Assembly: GCA_019623805.1 (NCBI GenBank)
Contig: CP053680.1
Location: 2,582,001 to 2,646,000, forward strand
Direction: 5' to 3'
DNA length: 64,000 bases
Source: Gammaproteobacteria bacterium (ex Lamellibrachia satsuma)
GTDB lineage: Bacteria; Pseudomonadota; Gammaproteobacteria; Chromatiales; Chromatiaceae
A program made the position numbers and the translations under genes. Of the stretch, positions 10,260 through 19,496 are shown in pieces; within the stretch, counting starts at the first letter, position 1; each line of letters opens with the position of its first letter. The notes beneath the pieces are model-generated. The model was given only the letters and a program-made list of their open reading frames with translations. It had not been told where the DNA came from and did not search any database.

Positions 10260-11246
10260 CTATTGCTCGAACAGTGCGTCCACAAACTCTTTGGCATCGA
10301 ACTCCCGCAGGTCTTCAATGGCCTCGCCGACGCCGATAAAACGGATCGGTACTTTTACCTTGTCTGCGATGGCGAAGATCACGCCGCCTTTTGCGGTGCC
10401 GTCCAGTTTGGTGATGACGATGCCGCTCAGTCCAACCGTCTCGTTGAACTGCACCGCCTGGTTGACCGCATTCTGCCCGGTGCCTGCATCGACGACCAGC
10501 AGTACCTCGTGGGGCGAGGAGGGGTCGATCTTCTTCATCACCCGGGCAATCTTGGCCAGTTCGTCCATCAGATTGGTCTTGGTGTGGAGGCGTCCGGCGG
10601 TGTCGGCGATCAGTACATCGATCCCTCTGGCCGTGGCGGCTTTCAGGGCGTCGAAGATGACTGAGGCGGAGTCGGCGCCGGTGTGCTGGGCGACCACTGG
10701 AACCTCGTTGCGTTCGCCCCAGGCCTGCAACTGCTCCACGGCGGCGGCGCGAAAGGTATCACCGGCGGCAAGCATCACGCTCTCGCCGTCCATCTGGAGC
10801 TTGCGCGCCAACTTGCCGATGGTGGTGGTCTTGCCAGCACCGTTGATGCCGACCATCAGTACCACCAGCGGTTTGTCCTGTTCCGCTTTTGCCTGCGGGG
10901 TCTCGTTGGCTTGCAGAATGTCGAGCAGTTGTGCCTTGAGCAGGCGGCTCAGCGCCTCGGGGTCGGCGAGTTCCTTGCGTTTTACCCGCCCGGTGAGATC
11001 GTCGATGATGCGGCTGGTGGCATCGACGCCCACATCGGCGGTGAGCAGCAGGGTCTCCAGGTCTTCCAGCAGTTCATCATCGATGGTCTTGCGGCCCAGT
11101 ACCAGGTCGGCCAGGCCGTCGGTGAGGTTGTGGCGGGTGCGCGCAAGACGCTCTTTAAGACGCGAGAAGAGTCCTTGTTTCTCTTGTGGTGACGGTTCGG
11201 GTATTGCCGCCTGCTCCGCTTTTTTCTTCTTTCCAAATCCGAACAT
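10260..11246 (-). CDS. ftsY: Signal recognition particle receptor FtsY
   Basis: The 328-residue SRP-type GTPase has a short charged N-terminal region (lysine-rich FGFGKKKKAEQ) and then the NG domain: G1 GINGAGKTTTIGKL, DTFRAAAVEQL, DTAGR, TKLDGTAKGG and the closing GVGEAIEDLR. FtsY receives ribosome-SRP complexes at the inner membrane. The acidic A domain is much shorter than in E. coli, which is common outside enterics. First gene of ftsY-ftsE-ftsX. Confidence 0.96.
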   Translation of the reverse strand: MFGFGKKKKAEQAAIPEPSPQEKQGLFSRLKERLARTRHNLTDGLADLVLGRKTIDDELLEDLETLLLTADVGVDATSRIIDDLTGRVKRKELADPEALSRLLKAQLLDILQANETPQAKAEQDKPLVVLMVGINGAGKTTTIGKLARKLQMDGESVMLAAGDTFRAAAVEQLQAWGERNEVPVVAQHTGADSASVIFDALKAATARGIDVLIADTAGRLHTKTNLMDELAKIARVMKKIDPSSPHEVLLVVDAGTGQNAVNQAVQFNETVGLSGIVITKLDGTAKGGVIFAIADKVKVPIRFIGVGEAIEDLREFDAKEFVDALFEQ

Positions 11247-11497
11247 GTAAGAGGTTTTCCTGCTTGGTGTGAGGAACTCTAACGGTTCTCTGCACTCATA
11301 ATTTTCTGTTTGGACAATCCCGGCGAGCTTTGGAACAATGCCGTCGGGATATTAGTCAACAAATACAAATGAAGTGCTGAACGGCTCCACGAGTTATTCG
11401 TCACTTTTTAAACGGACATTCTTACAAGCCGGCAAGTGCATGTAAAACGGATTTACCCTGTTTTGATGTCTTTTGTGGCTGGCACAGAGGTTTTTTG

Positions 11498-12862
11498 ATG
11501 AATCGACAGCTATTTGCGGTGGCCCTGACGCTCTTCGTGAGTGCGTTCGCGGTACAGGCCCAGGTCCATGAACACCAACTGAAAAATGGTCTCAAGGTGA
11601 TCGTGAAAGAGGATCACCGGGCGCCGATCGTGGTCTCCCAGGTTTGGTACAAGGTCGGTTCCAGCTACGAACATGGTGGCATAACGGGTGTCTCCCATGT
11701 GCTGGAACATATGATGTTCAAGGGGACTGATAAGCATCCGCCGGGAGAGTTTTCCCGAATCATTGCCGCCAACGGCGGCAGCGAGAATGCCTTCACCGGC
11801 CGCGACTACACCGCCTATTTCCAGACCATGTCGAAGGATCGTCTGCATGTCTCCTTTGAGTTGGAGGCGGATCGCATGCGCAATCTGACCCTGCCGGCAG
11901 AAGAGTTTGCCAAAGAGGTTGAAGTGGTAAAGGAGGAGCGCCGCATGCGCACCGAGGACAAACCTCAGTCTCTCACCTATGAGCAGTTCAATGCGGGTGC
12001 CTATGAAGCCTCCCCCTACCGCATCCCCGTTATCGGCTGGATGTCCGACCTGGATGCGATGCAGGTGGAGGATCTGCAGGCCTGGTACCGCAAATGGTAT
12101 GCACCGAACAATGCCACCCTGGTGGTAGTGGGCGATGTGGAACCCAAGGCGGTATTCACTTTGGCGGAAAAATATTTTGGTCCATTGAAGGCGGAAAAGG
12201 TCGATCTTCTCAAACCCCGCACCGAGCCGAAACAGCGTGGCATCAAGCGTTTCGTGGTCAAGGCGCCGGCGCGGCAGCCCTATGTTCTGATGGGCTTCAA
12301 AACGCCGGTGATCGGCAAGGCCGACGAGGCGTGGGAACCCTATGCGCTGGAGATGCTCTCCTATGTATTGGACGGCGGCAGCAGCGCCCGGCTTACGCGT
12401 AATCTGATCCGTGGCAGCAAGAATGCCGCTGCGGTGGATGCGGACTACAGTGCCTTCTCCCGTCTGCCTGGTATGTTGATGCTGGACGCCACGCCGGTGC
12501 CGGGCAAGGATATTGCCAAGATTGAGGCGGAACTTCTGGCAGAGGTGGAGCGGTTCAAGACGGAGCTGGTCAGCCAGGATGAGCTGGCCCGGGTGCGCAA
12601 TCAGATCGTTGCGGCCAAGGTATTCGAGAAGGATTCGGTCTTCTATCAGGCGATGCTGATCGGCCGTCTGGAGACGGTGGGGCTCGATTGGCGACTGGCG
12701 GATGAGTATGTGGATCATCTGAAGGCAGTCACTGCCGAACAGGTCCAGCAGGTGGCCCGGAAGTATCTGATCGAAGACAATTTGAGTGTGGCGAAACTCG
12801 ATCCCCAGCCCATGGATGGGGTGAAACAGCGTCGCGCTGCTGGAGGTCGACATGGAAAGTAA
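11498..12862 (+). CDS. Periplasmic zinc peptidase of family M16, catalytic member
   Basis: The 454-residue protein has a signal peptide (first about 22 residues, ending AVQA). The inverted zinc motif HxxEH appears as HVLEHMMFKGT near residue 69, and the distal glutamate region follows about 75 residues later (EVVKEERR). This marks the catalytic half of a two-protein M16B peptidase. I chose the ATG at 11498 over an upstream TTG because AGAGG lies seven bases before it. The stop overlaps the start of the partner gene by 11 bases. Related bacterial pairs degrade peptides in the periplasm; the substrate is unknown. Confidence 0.88.
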   Translation: MNRQLFAVALTLFVSAFAVQAQVHEHQLKNGLKVIVKEDHRAPIVVSQVWYKVGSSYEHGGITGVSHVLEHMMFKGTDKHPPGEFSRIIAANGGSENAFTGRDYTAYFQTMSKDRLHVSFELEADRMRNLTLPAEEFAKEVEVVKEERRMRTEDKPQSLTYEQFNAGAYEASPYRIPVIGWMSDLDAMQVEDLQAWYRKWYAPNNATLVVVGDVEPKAVFTLAEKYFGPLKAEKVDLLKPRTEPKQRGIKRFVVKAPARQPYVLMGFKTPVIGKADEAWEPYALEMLSYVLDGGSSARLTRNLIRGSKNAAAVDADYSAFSRLPGMLMLDATPVPGKDIAKIEAELLAEVERFKTELVSQDELARVRNQIVAAKVFEKDSVFYQAMLIGRLETVGLDWRLADEYVDHLKAVTAEQVQQVARKYLIEDNLSVAKLDPQPMDGVKQRRAAGGRHGK

Positions 12863-14171
12863 GTTTTTTTCGAAACTATTGTTGCTGACCCTGGGTTGGC
12901 TACTCTCCGGCAATCTGCTGGCAGGGCCGGTCATACAGACCTGGCAGACCGCAAACGGCGCCAAGGTGCTCTATGTTCCTGCCCCCGAGATACCTATGGT
13001 CGACGTGCGGGTTGTGTTCGATGCGGGCAGTGCCCGCGACGGAGATAATCTGGGTGTGACCTCTCTGACCAATACTCTGCTCACTGAAGGGGCGGGCGAT
13101 TGGAGTGCAAATGAGATCTCCGAACGCTTGGAGAATGTAGGTTCCAGTCTGGATACGGGTTCTCTGCGCGATATGGCCTGGGCATCGGTGCGCAGTCTCA
13201 CCGAACAGAATGCGCTGAATACCACACTGGATACCCTGGCGGCGGTGCTGGCTCAGCCACGGTTCAACACGGAAGATCTGGAGCGGGAACGGCAGGCAAC
13301 CCTCGCCAGTCTGCTGCAGGATGAACAGTCGCCAGGTACTACCGGCAAGAAGCGGCTCTATCACCTGGTTTATGGCGACCATCCTTATGCAACCGATTCG
13401 GAAGGCACCACCGCATCGGTGAAGGCGCTCACCCGTAAGAAGATTGTGGCTACTTATAAACAGCTCTATGTGGCGCGTAATGCACTGGTGGCCATTGTGG
13501 GGGCGGTGGACCGTGAACAGGCGGAAGCGATTGCGGAACGGGTGGTCGGTGGATTGAAGTCGGGTGAACATTCGCCGAAGCTGCCGCCGGTCCCGGAGCT
13601 GAAGAAGGCAGTAGTGGAAACTATCGAGTTTCCTTCTACCCAATCCCATATCTATGTGGGTCAGCCGGGTATCCGGCGGGGTGACCCGGATTACTTCCCC
13701 CTCTACGTCGGCAACCACATCCTGGGTGGCAGCGGTCTGGTTTCGTTGTTGAGTGAAGAGGTGCGGGAGAAGCGGGGACTCGCCTACAGTGTTTACAGCT
13801 ATTTTCTGCTGATGCGCCAGCCTGGTCTGTTTCAAATGGGGCTGCAGACCAAGAACTCGCAAGCGCAGCAGGCATTACAGGTATTGACCGATACCCTGCA
13901 GCGGTTTGTCGAGGATGGGCCGACGAAAGCGCAGTTGACCGCAGCCAAGCAGAACATCACTGGAGGATTTCCTCTGCGCATTTCATCCAACAGCAAGATC
14001 GTGGAATACCTGGCGGTGATCGGTTTCTACAACCTGCCTCTGGACTATCTCGACGCCTTTACCGGCAAGATTGAGTCGGTAACTGCGGACCAGATTCGCA
14101 GTGCGTTTCGTCGGCGGGTGCATCCGGATCGAATGGTGACGGTTAGGGTTGGAAAAATAGGTGACAGGTGA
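12852..14171 (+). CDS. M16 peptidase-like partner lacking the zinc motif
   Basis: The 439-residue protein has a signal peptide (ending LLAG) and the M16 fold. Where the catalytic partner has HxxEH this one reads TSLTNTLLTEGAG, so zinc cannot be bound in the usual way. It keeps the C-terminal R/Y substrate-binding region (REKRGLAYSVYSYF). Such inactive halves clamp with the catalytic half encoded just upstream; the genes overlap by 11 bases. Confidence 0.88.
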   Translation: MESKFFSKLLLLTLGWLLSGNLLAGPVIQTWQTANGAKVLYVPAPEIPMVDVRVVFDAGSARDGDNLGVTSLTNTLLTEGAGDWSANEISERLENVGSSLDTGSLRDMAWASVRSLTEQNALNTTLDTLAAVLAQPRFNTEDLERERQATLASLLQDEQSPGTTGKKRLYHLVYGDHPYATDSEGTTASVKALTRKKIVATYKQLYVARNALVAIVGAVDREQAEAIAERVVGGLKSGEHSPKLPPVPELKKAVVETIEFPSTQSHIYVGQPGIRRGDPDYFPLYVGNHILGGSGLVSLLSEEVREKRGLAYSVYSYFLLMRQPGLFQMGLQTKNSQAQQALQVLTDTLQRFVEDGPTKAQLTAAKQNITGGFPLRISSNSKIVEYLAVIGFYNLPLDYLDAFTGKIESVTADQIRSAFRRRVHPDRMVTVRVGKIGDR

Positions 14172-14377
14172 CAGGGTGAGCTATGACCTAAGGTCCAGTG
14201 GACCTTCGCCGCATAGCGAACGACAGGACAGGAAGTCCGGGCCGGGGGTGAATAAGAATGACTTAAGTCGCGCCAGGGATGGCGAGACTTTCCCCTCTTA
14301 ACGAGGTGACAGGGCGAGTTTACAAAATTTTTGTTAATAGGGTTTGACGCGTTTCCGGATCGACGCAATCTTGGAAA
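14172..14377 (+). other. Intergenic DNA with short repeats, no gene seen
   Basis: This spacer begins with tandem GGTGACA-like units, contains the palindrome GGTCCAGTGGACC and has another GGTGACAGGGCGAG copy near 14305. No open frame here looks coded. It forms, with the two following repeat entries, a 348-base gene-free gap before rsmD. Confidence 0.4.
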
Positions 14378-14419
14378 CCTGAAACCTGAAACCTGAAACC
14401 TGAAACCTGAAACCTGAAA
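14378..14419 (+). repeat. Six perfect 7-bp tandem repeats (CCTGAAA)
   Basis: Six head-to-tail copies of CCTGAAA without a mismatch lie about 100 bases upstream of rsmD. Such short perfect arrays can change copy number by slippage. They lie outside any reading frame, so an effect would have to be on expression. Confidence 0.9.
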
Positions 14420-14422
14420 AGC

Positions 14423-14510
14423 GTAGGCCTGATCAAGCGTAGCGGATCGGGCATCGTTGAATTTCTGAAAGAACGGGGTTGCCGGTTCCGCTACGCTTGA
14501 ACAGGCCTAC
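14423..14510. repeat. REP-like palindromic element
   Basis: The arms 14423-14446 and 14487-14510 are inverted copies (24 bp, one mismatch) starting GTAGGCCTGATCAAGCG. A related copy lies at 51535-51615, so this is a dispersed palindrome family and not a simple terminator. It ends ten bases before the rsmD start. Confidence 0.75.
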
Positions 14511-14519
14511 ACTAAATCG

Positions 14520-15095
14520 ATGCCAAAAAGATCCTCCAATAAGGTGCGCATCATCGGCGGTGTACATCGCGGCAGGAAACTCGATTTCCCTGACCTGCCT
14601 GGCCTGCGGCCTACCGGCGACCGGGTTCGTGAAACACTCTTCAACTGGCTGCAGCCACTGATTCCAGGGGCACGTTGCCTGGATCTTTTTGCAGGCAGTG
14701 GCGCCCTGGGGCTGGAGGCGGCCTCCCGGGGTGCCCGCGAGGTGGTGATGCTGGATTCCGCTGCCGCCGTTACGCGGCAACTTGAGGCCAACCGTTCTCT
14801 GCTGCAGTTGGATCAGCTTGAGATCGTTCACGCCAATGCACTGGCGTGGTTGGTGGAGCAACAGCCATCCCGGCCTTTCGACTTGGTCTTTCTCGATCCC
14901 CCCTTTGCCGATGACCTGCTGGCGGAGAGTTGCCGCCTGTTGCAGTTGCATGGCTGGTTGGCAGACAATGCCCGGATCTATCTGGAGGATGATGCAGGGC
15001 GAGGACTTCCAATGCTGCCGGAGGGGTGGAAGTTGCTCAAGGAGAAGAGGGCGGGACAGGTCCGGTATGGGCTGGCACGCTTTTCAATTCCCTGA
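14520..15095 (+). CDS. rsmD: 16S rRNA (guanine-966-N2)-methyltransferase RsmD
   Basis: The 191-residue Rossmann-fold methyltransferase opens with RIIGGVHRGRKL, has the SAM-binding motif DLFAGSGALGLEAASRGA (about residues 58-75) and the catalytic motif DPPF (LVFLDPPFADD). These define RsmD, which methylates G966 of 16S rRNA in the small subunit. It sits next to coaD, a common pairing. Confidence 0.95.
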   Translation: MPKRSSNKVRIIGGVHRGRKLDFPDLPGLRPTGDRVRETLFNWLQPLIPGARCLDLFAGSGALGLEAASRGAREVVMLDSAAAVTRQLEANRSLLQLDQLEIVHANALAWLVEQQPSRPFDLVFLDPPFADDLLAESCRLLQLHGWLADNARIYLEDDAGRGLPMLPEGWKLLKEKRAGQVRYGLARFSIP

Positions 15096-15162
15096 TGGAT
15101 AGCGGCTGACAAATATCATTCCTTTCATGGGTTTCTGCTACTATCATCTTATTTTGAAATAA

Positions 15163-15651
<489 letters not shown>

Positions 15652-15658
15652 CTTAACT

Positions 15659-15747
15659 GTCATTTCGAGCGCAGCGAGAAATCTGAAATCCCATGATTTT
15701 GGTTGAAATTGGGGTGGTTTGAGATCTCTCCCAATGGTCGAGATGAC
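15659..15747. repeat. Palindromic interspersed repeat
   Basis: The left arm begins GTCATTTCGAGCGCAGCGAG and the right arm ends TGGTCGAGATGAC; they are imperfect inverted copies with a central stretch of about 36 bases. The element lies between coaD and the ferredoxin gene and is non-coding. Similar GTCATTTCGA palindromes occur in many bacterial genomes. Confidence 0.6.
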
Positions 15748-15820
15748 ACGATAGTGTCTTAATCGGGAAGATCGATAGTGTTTTTCAGAAGCGAACTCGC
15801 TAGAATCCATTTCATTTTAA

Positions 15821-16096
<276 letters not shown>

Positions 16097-16153
16097 TGCT
16101 CACTGAACCCGCAATTATCACATTGAAGGAGCACTAGACTGCTGAACAGACAC

Positions 16154-17821
16154 TTGAAGGTTCTATTTTGGAGCCTTTTTTTCTGTTTTATTCTCTCCCT
16201 GTCCAGTGTTGCCGCAGCAGGAGGGAAACCCTCTGCTGCGGCCATCGCCAGCGCCCATCCATTGGCCACAGAGGCGGGACACCGCATACTCGATGCCGGT
16301 GGCAACGCCTTCGATGCCGCCGTGGCGGTGAGCGCTGTGCTGGCGGTGGTAGAACCCTACAGCTCCGGTATTGGTGGTGGTGGCTTTTGGCTGCTGCATC
16401 GGGCCAGCGACGGCTTCGAGGTCATGGTGGATGGACGTGAGCGGGCACCGCTTGCGGCTCATCGTGATCTCTATCTCGATGAGTCCGGCAAGGTGAAGCC
16501 GGGCATCTCCATCAACGGCCCTCTGGCGGCCGGTATCCCGGGTGAGCCTGCAGCGCTGGTTCATATCGCTGAAAAGTACGGCCGCTTACCCCTCAAAACC
16601 ACTCTGGCTCCGGCGGTTCGGTTGGCGCGCGATGGTTTTCGGGTGGATGACTTTTATCTGCGCATGGCGGGGTGGCGGCTTAAGGCGTTACGCCAGGGCG
16701 GGGATGCCAAAGGCATCTTCCTCAATGCCGGTGAATTACCCGCTGTAGACGCCTTGCTGCGTCAGCCCGATCTGTCCCGGACGTTGGCCGCGCTGGCTGA
16801 GAAGGGAAGGGAGGGTTTTTATCAGGGCGAAGTGGCATCCCGGCTGGTGGAGGGCATCAGGCAGGCCGGCGGGATCTGGACCCTGAAGGATTTGCAGGAG
16901 TACCAGGTTATTGAGCGGGAGCCGGTTCGTGGCGAATATCGGGGATTGAAGATCACCAGTGCCGCTCTCCCCTCTTCCGGCGGTATCGTGCTGGTAAGCA
17001 TGCTGAACATGTTGCAGGGATTGGGGCTGGAATCAGCGGATGAGGCAACCCGAATCCATCTCATCATTGAGGCGATGCGCCGCGCCTACCGTGACCGTGC
17101 CGACTATATGGGCGACCCCGATTATGTGGACGTCCCTGTCGCGGCCTTGATCCACCCCTGGTATGCGGCCGGGCTGGCGCGGGACATCCAGCGTGACCGG
17201 GCGACTCCCAGCGTCGGCAACACCGGCGGTTCCGCTGAAGGCCGGGACACCACGCATTTCTCTATTCTCGACCGGGAGGGCAACCGGGTTTCGGCGACCT
17301 TGAGTATCAACTATCCTTTTGGCTCCGGTTTTGTCCCGCCGGGAACCGGTGTGCTGCTCAATGATGAGATGGATGATTTTTCCGCCAGGCCAGGGATACC
17401 CAATGTTTACGGGCTGGTGGGTGGTGAAGCGAATGCCATCGCACCGGGTAAGCGAATGCTCTCCAGTATGTCCCCCACTTTTGTTGCAAGTGAGGAGGGG
17501 GTGGCGATACTCGGTACGCCGGGCGGGAGTCGCATCATCACCATGCTGCTGCTGGGAGTTTTGGAGCTTGCCGATGGAAAGGGGCCGCAGGCGTGGGTGA
17601 ATCGGCCGCGTTTTCACCACCAGTATCTGCCGGATCAGGTGCAGTTCGAACACGGGGCGCTGGAGGACGAGGTACGTACCAAGCTGTCTGCGATGGGCCA
17701 CTCCCTGAAACCCCTGGATTCGTCCTATGGGAATATGCAAGCGGTCTACTGGAACCGCCGCAGTGGCGAGGTGTCGGCAGCGAGCGATCCTCGAGGCATC
17801 GGTGAGGCGCAGGTGCGTTGA
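16154..17821 (+). CDS. ggt: Gamma-glutamyltransferase, periplasmic
   Basis: The 555-residue precursor has a signal peptide ending SSVAAAG, the early motif HPLATEAGHRILDAGGNAFDAA, and the self-cleavage site DTTHFS. Thr366 would become the nucleophile of the small subunit after autoprocessing. The late motif MSSMSPT is present. The enzyme cleaves and transfers gamma-glutamyl groups of glutathione. The start is uncertain: the TTG used here lies 22 bases after AAGGAG, and an in-frame CTG at 16142 has a better spacing of ten bases. It stands alone between ferredoxin and lipoprotein genes. Confidence 0.92.
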   Translation: MKVLFWSLFFCFILSLSSVAAAGGKPSAAAIASAHPLATEAGHRILDAGGNAFDAAVAVSAVLAVVEPYSSGIGGGGFWLLHRASDGFEVMVDGRERAPLAAHRDLYLDESGKVKPGISINGPLAAGIPGEPAALVHIAEKYGRLPLKTTLAPAVRLARDGFRVDDFYLRMAGWRLKALRQGGDAKGIFLNAGELPAVDALLRQPDLSRTLAALAEKGREGFYQGEVASRLVEGIRQAGGIWTLKDLQEYQVIEREPVRGEYRGLKITSAALPSSGGIVLVSMLNMLQGLGLESADEATRIHLIIEAMRRAYRDRADYMGDPDYVDVPVAALIHPWYAAGLARDIQRDRATPSVGNTGGSAEGRDTTHFSILDREGNRVSATLSINYPFGSGFVPPGTGVLLNDEMDDFSARPGIPNVYGLVGGEANAIAPGKRMLSSMSPTFVASEEGVAILGTPGGSRIITMLLLGVLELADGKGPQAWVNRPRFHHQYLPDQVQFEHGALEDEVRTKLSAMGHSLKPLDSSYGNMQAVYWNRRSGEVSAASDPRGIGEAQVR

Positions 17822-18060
17822 TACCAAGCCATTCAGACTCACCAGCGCCCCTCCACGATCAGGTCGTGAGTTTCGCTGCGGGGCGCCGTTTCTGCACCCT
17901 GGTCGGGCATTGGTGGCGATAAGGAATCCATTTGATGGTTATCAACGGGTAAATTGCCCAAATTTAGGGATTCCCCATTGAATTTAGAGAGAAAATAGCC
18001 CAAGCTCAGGCTGTAAACCTTGTCATAAAGATTATTCCACGGAAACGAGAGATCAAGAGA

Positions 18061-18360
18061 ATGAAGAAAACCACCACGATGATGAAAGCTGCTGCTCTGG
18101 TTCTGACTCTGGGCCTGGTTGCTGGTTGCGCCACTACTGCAGACGTTCAGTCGGCACGTGATGCTGCTGCCAAGGCACAGGAGACTGCCGACGCTGCTAT
18201 GAAGGCTGCCCGTGCTGCGGAGCTCGATGCCGCTTCTGCCCAAGGTTCTGCTGATGCTGCTATGAGCAAGGCCGACGACGCCACCGCTGCTGCGAAAGAG
18301 TGCAACGAGCGTTGCAGTCGCATGTCAGAGAAGGGCATGGCCGACGCAATGGCCAAGTAA
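18061..18360 (+). CDS. Alanine-zipper outer-membrane lipoprotein (Lpp/OprI-like)
   Basis: The 99-residue precursor has a lipoprotein signal with lipobox VAGC (Cys near residue 23). A long helix of Ala-rich heptads (AAAKAQETADAAMKAA and similar) is typical of trimeric Lpp/OprI proteins. The last residue is lysine, the residue that covalently anchors E. coli Lpp to peptidoglycan. Two extra cysteines (ECNERC) near the C-terminus are unusual. A strong intrinsic terminator follows. The convergent neighbour is an L,D-transpeptidase, the enzyme class that makes the Lpp-murein bond, which supports a murein-anchoring role (inference). Confidence 0.85.
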   Translation: MKKTTTMMKAAALVLTLGLVAGCATTADVQSARDAAAKAQETADAAMKAARAAELDAASAQGSADAAMSKADDATAAAKECNERCSRMSEKGMADAMAK

Positions 18361-18412
18361 GCAGTTCGTTTTCGGACCGCTTCTCTGGAGCCGCAGGGTT
18401 TCAGAGTGAAAG

Positions 18413-18446
18413 ACCCGGCTGGAGTGATCCAGACCGGGTTTTTTTA
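18413..18446. terminator. Intrinsic terminator between lipoprotein and L,D-transpeptidase genes
   Basis: A GC-rich hairpin (ACCCGG arm, loop around GTGA, CCGGGT arm) is followed by a run of seven T. It lies 53 bases after the lipoprotein stop and immediately abuts the end of the convergent gene. Confidence 0.88.
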
Positions 18447-19355
18447 TTAATACTCCCAGAGAGTGAGCTCTTTGGGAATGCCATTTTGCTGCCCCCCAAT
18501 CTCCTGCAGCGTGTTCCAATCCGGCTTTCTTGAATCCTGACCGAGTTTGTTGAGCATGGCGGCGACCAGGCCGGTGAAGTTTTGCCCCTTTTCCCCAAGC
18601 TCTTCACTTAGGGGCGGATAGACCTGTAAGAACAGTTTGCCATTCAACCAGCCCGCCTTGTAAGGCTGGTTGATAATGCGTACCGGTGTGTCTTTGGGAA
18701 CTTCGGAGAAAAAGTTGGATATATCTTCAGGGTAGAGCCTTATGCAGCCGTGGCTGACTCGCAGGCCCACGCCGTAGGGTTTATTGGTGCCGTGCAGGAG
18801 ATAACCGGGCATGCCAAGGTAGAGGGCGTAACCGCCGAGGGGGTTGTCCGGACCGGGAGGGACGACCGATGGCAGCGGATCGCCCTTTTCTTCATGTTCC
18901 TGGAGTATCGATTCCGGCACCACCCACGCCGGGTCCTTCTTTTTCCTGATGATGCGGGTGTCGCCTGTCGGTGTGTTCCAACCCTCGCGACCTATGCCCA
19001 GAGGGAATGTCATCACCTCATTCCGCGCTTCTGGATAGTAGTAGAGCCGCATCTCAGCCAGGTTAATGACTACGCCGTTACGTGGCCCGGGGGGCAGGAT
19101 ATATTGCTGCGGAACCAGGATTTGGCTCCCCTCTTTCGGTAGCCAGGGGTCGACCTTCGGGTTGGCAATCCTGATTTGCCGGAAGCCAAGGTCATAATTT
19201 CGGGCGATATCGGACAAGGTATCTTCATACTTGGCCTCCACTTCGATCACCTCGCCCACGATGTCATCGCCGTTTTCGGGCAGAGGCAGCGTCAGGGAAA
19301 AGACCAAACCAGGGTAGGGCAGGAGGGTTATGAGCAACAGTAGGAATCGGGTCAT
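18447..19355 (-). CDS. L,D-transpeptidase (YkuD/ErfK family) with LysM-like domain
   Basis: The 302-residue protein has a signal peptide (ending VFS) and a LysM-like segment (about 38-85, YEDTLSDIARNYDLGFRQI). The YkuD catalytic domain has the conserved His in LLHGTNKP and the active-site Cys in VSHGCIRLYPED. Family members form 3-3 crosslinks in murein or attach Lpp to it in the periplasm. The organisation resembles ErfK/YbiS, the Lpp-attaching type, and an Lpp-like gene is convergent to it. Confidence 0.93.
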   Translation of the reverse strand: MTRFLLLLITLLPYPGLVFSLTLPLPENGDDIVGEVIEVEAKYEDTLSDIARNYDLGFRQIRIANPKVDPWLPKEGSQILVPQQYILPPGPRNGVVINLAEMRLYYYPEARNEVMTFPLGIGREGWNTPTGDTRIIRKKKDPAWVVPESILQEHEEKGDPLPSVVPPGPDNPLGGYALYLGMPGYLLHGTNKPYGVGLRVSHGCIRLYPEDISNFFSEVPKDTPVRIINQPYKAGWLNGKLFLQVYPPLSEELGEKGQNFTGLVAAMLNKLGQDSRKPDWNTLQEIGGQQNGIPKELTLWEY

Positions 19356-19496
19356 TTTCAGTTGTCGAATGACGAAGATAATTTCGGTATGGTGCTATTC
19401 TACCCGAGATATATCGGTATTGAATCAGGCCGGGTGGTTTCCAAATAAAATAGCAATGTATCGATGAGAACCAAAATTGACGGGAGGATCGCCAGG

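Noticed and set aside
10141..11250. 369-codon open frame opposite ftsY
   Set aside because: Ser-rich antisense shadow; ftsY on the other strand has every SRP-GTPase motif.
11510..12964. 484-codon open frame opposite the first M16 peptidase
   Set aside because: Antisense shadow; His/Leu/Arg-rich with no motif, while the plus strand has signal peptide and zinc motif.
14378..14419. Tandem CCTGAAA units considered as a CRISPR-like or centromere-like array
   Set aside because: No spacers between units, only 42 bases long and no cas or par genes nearby.
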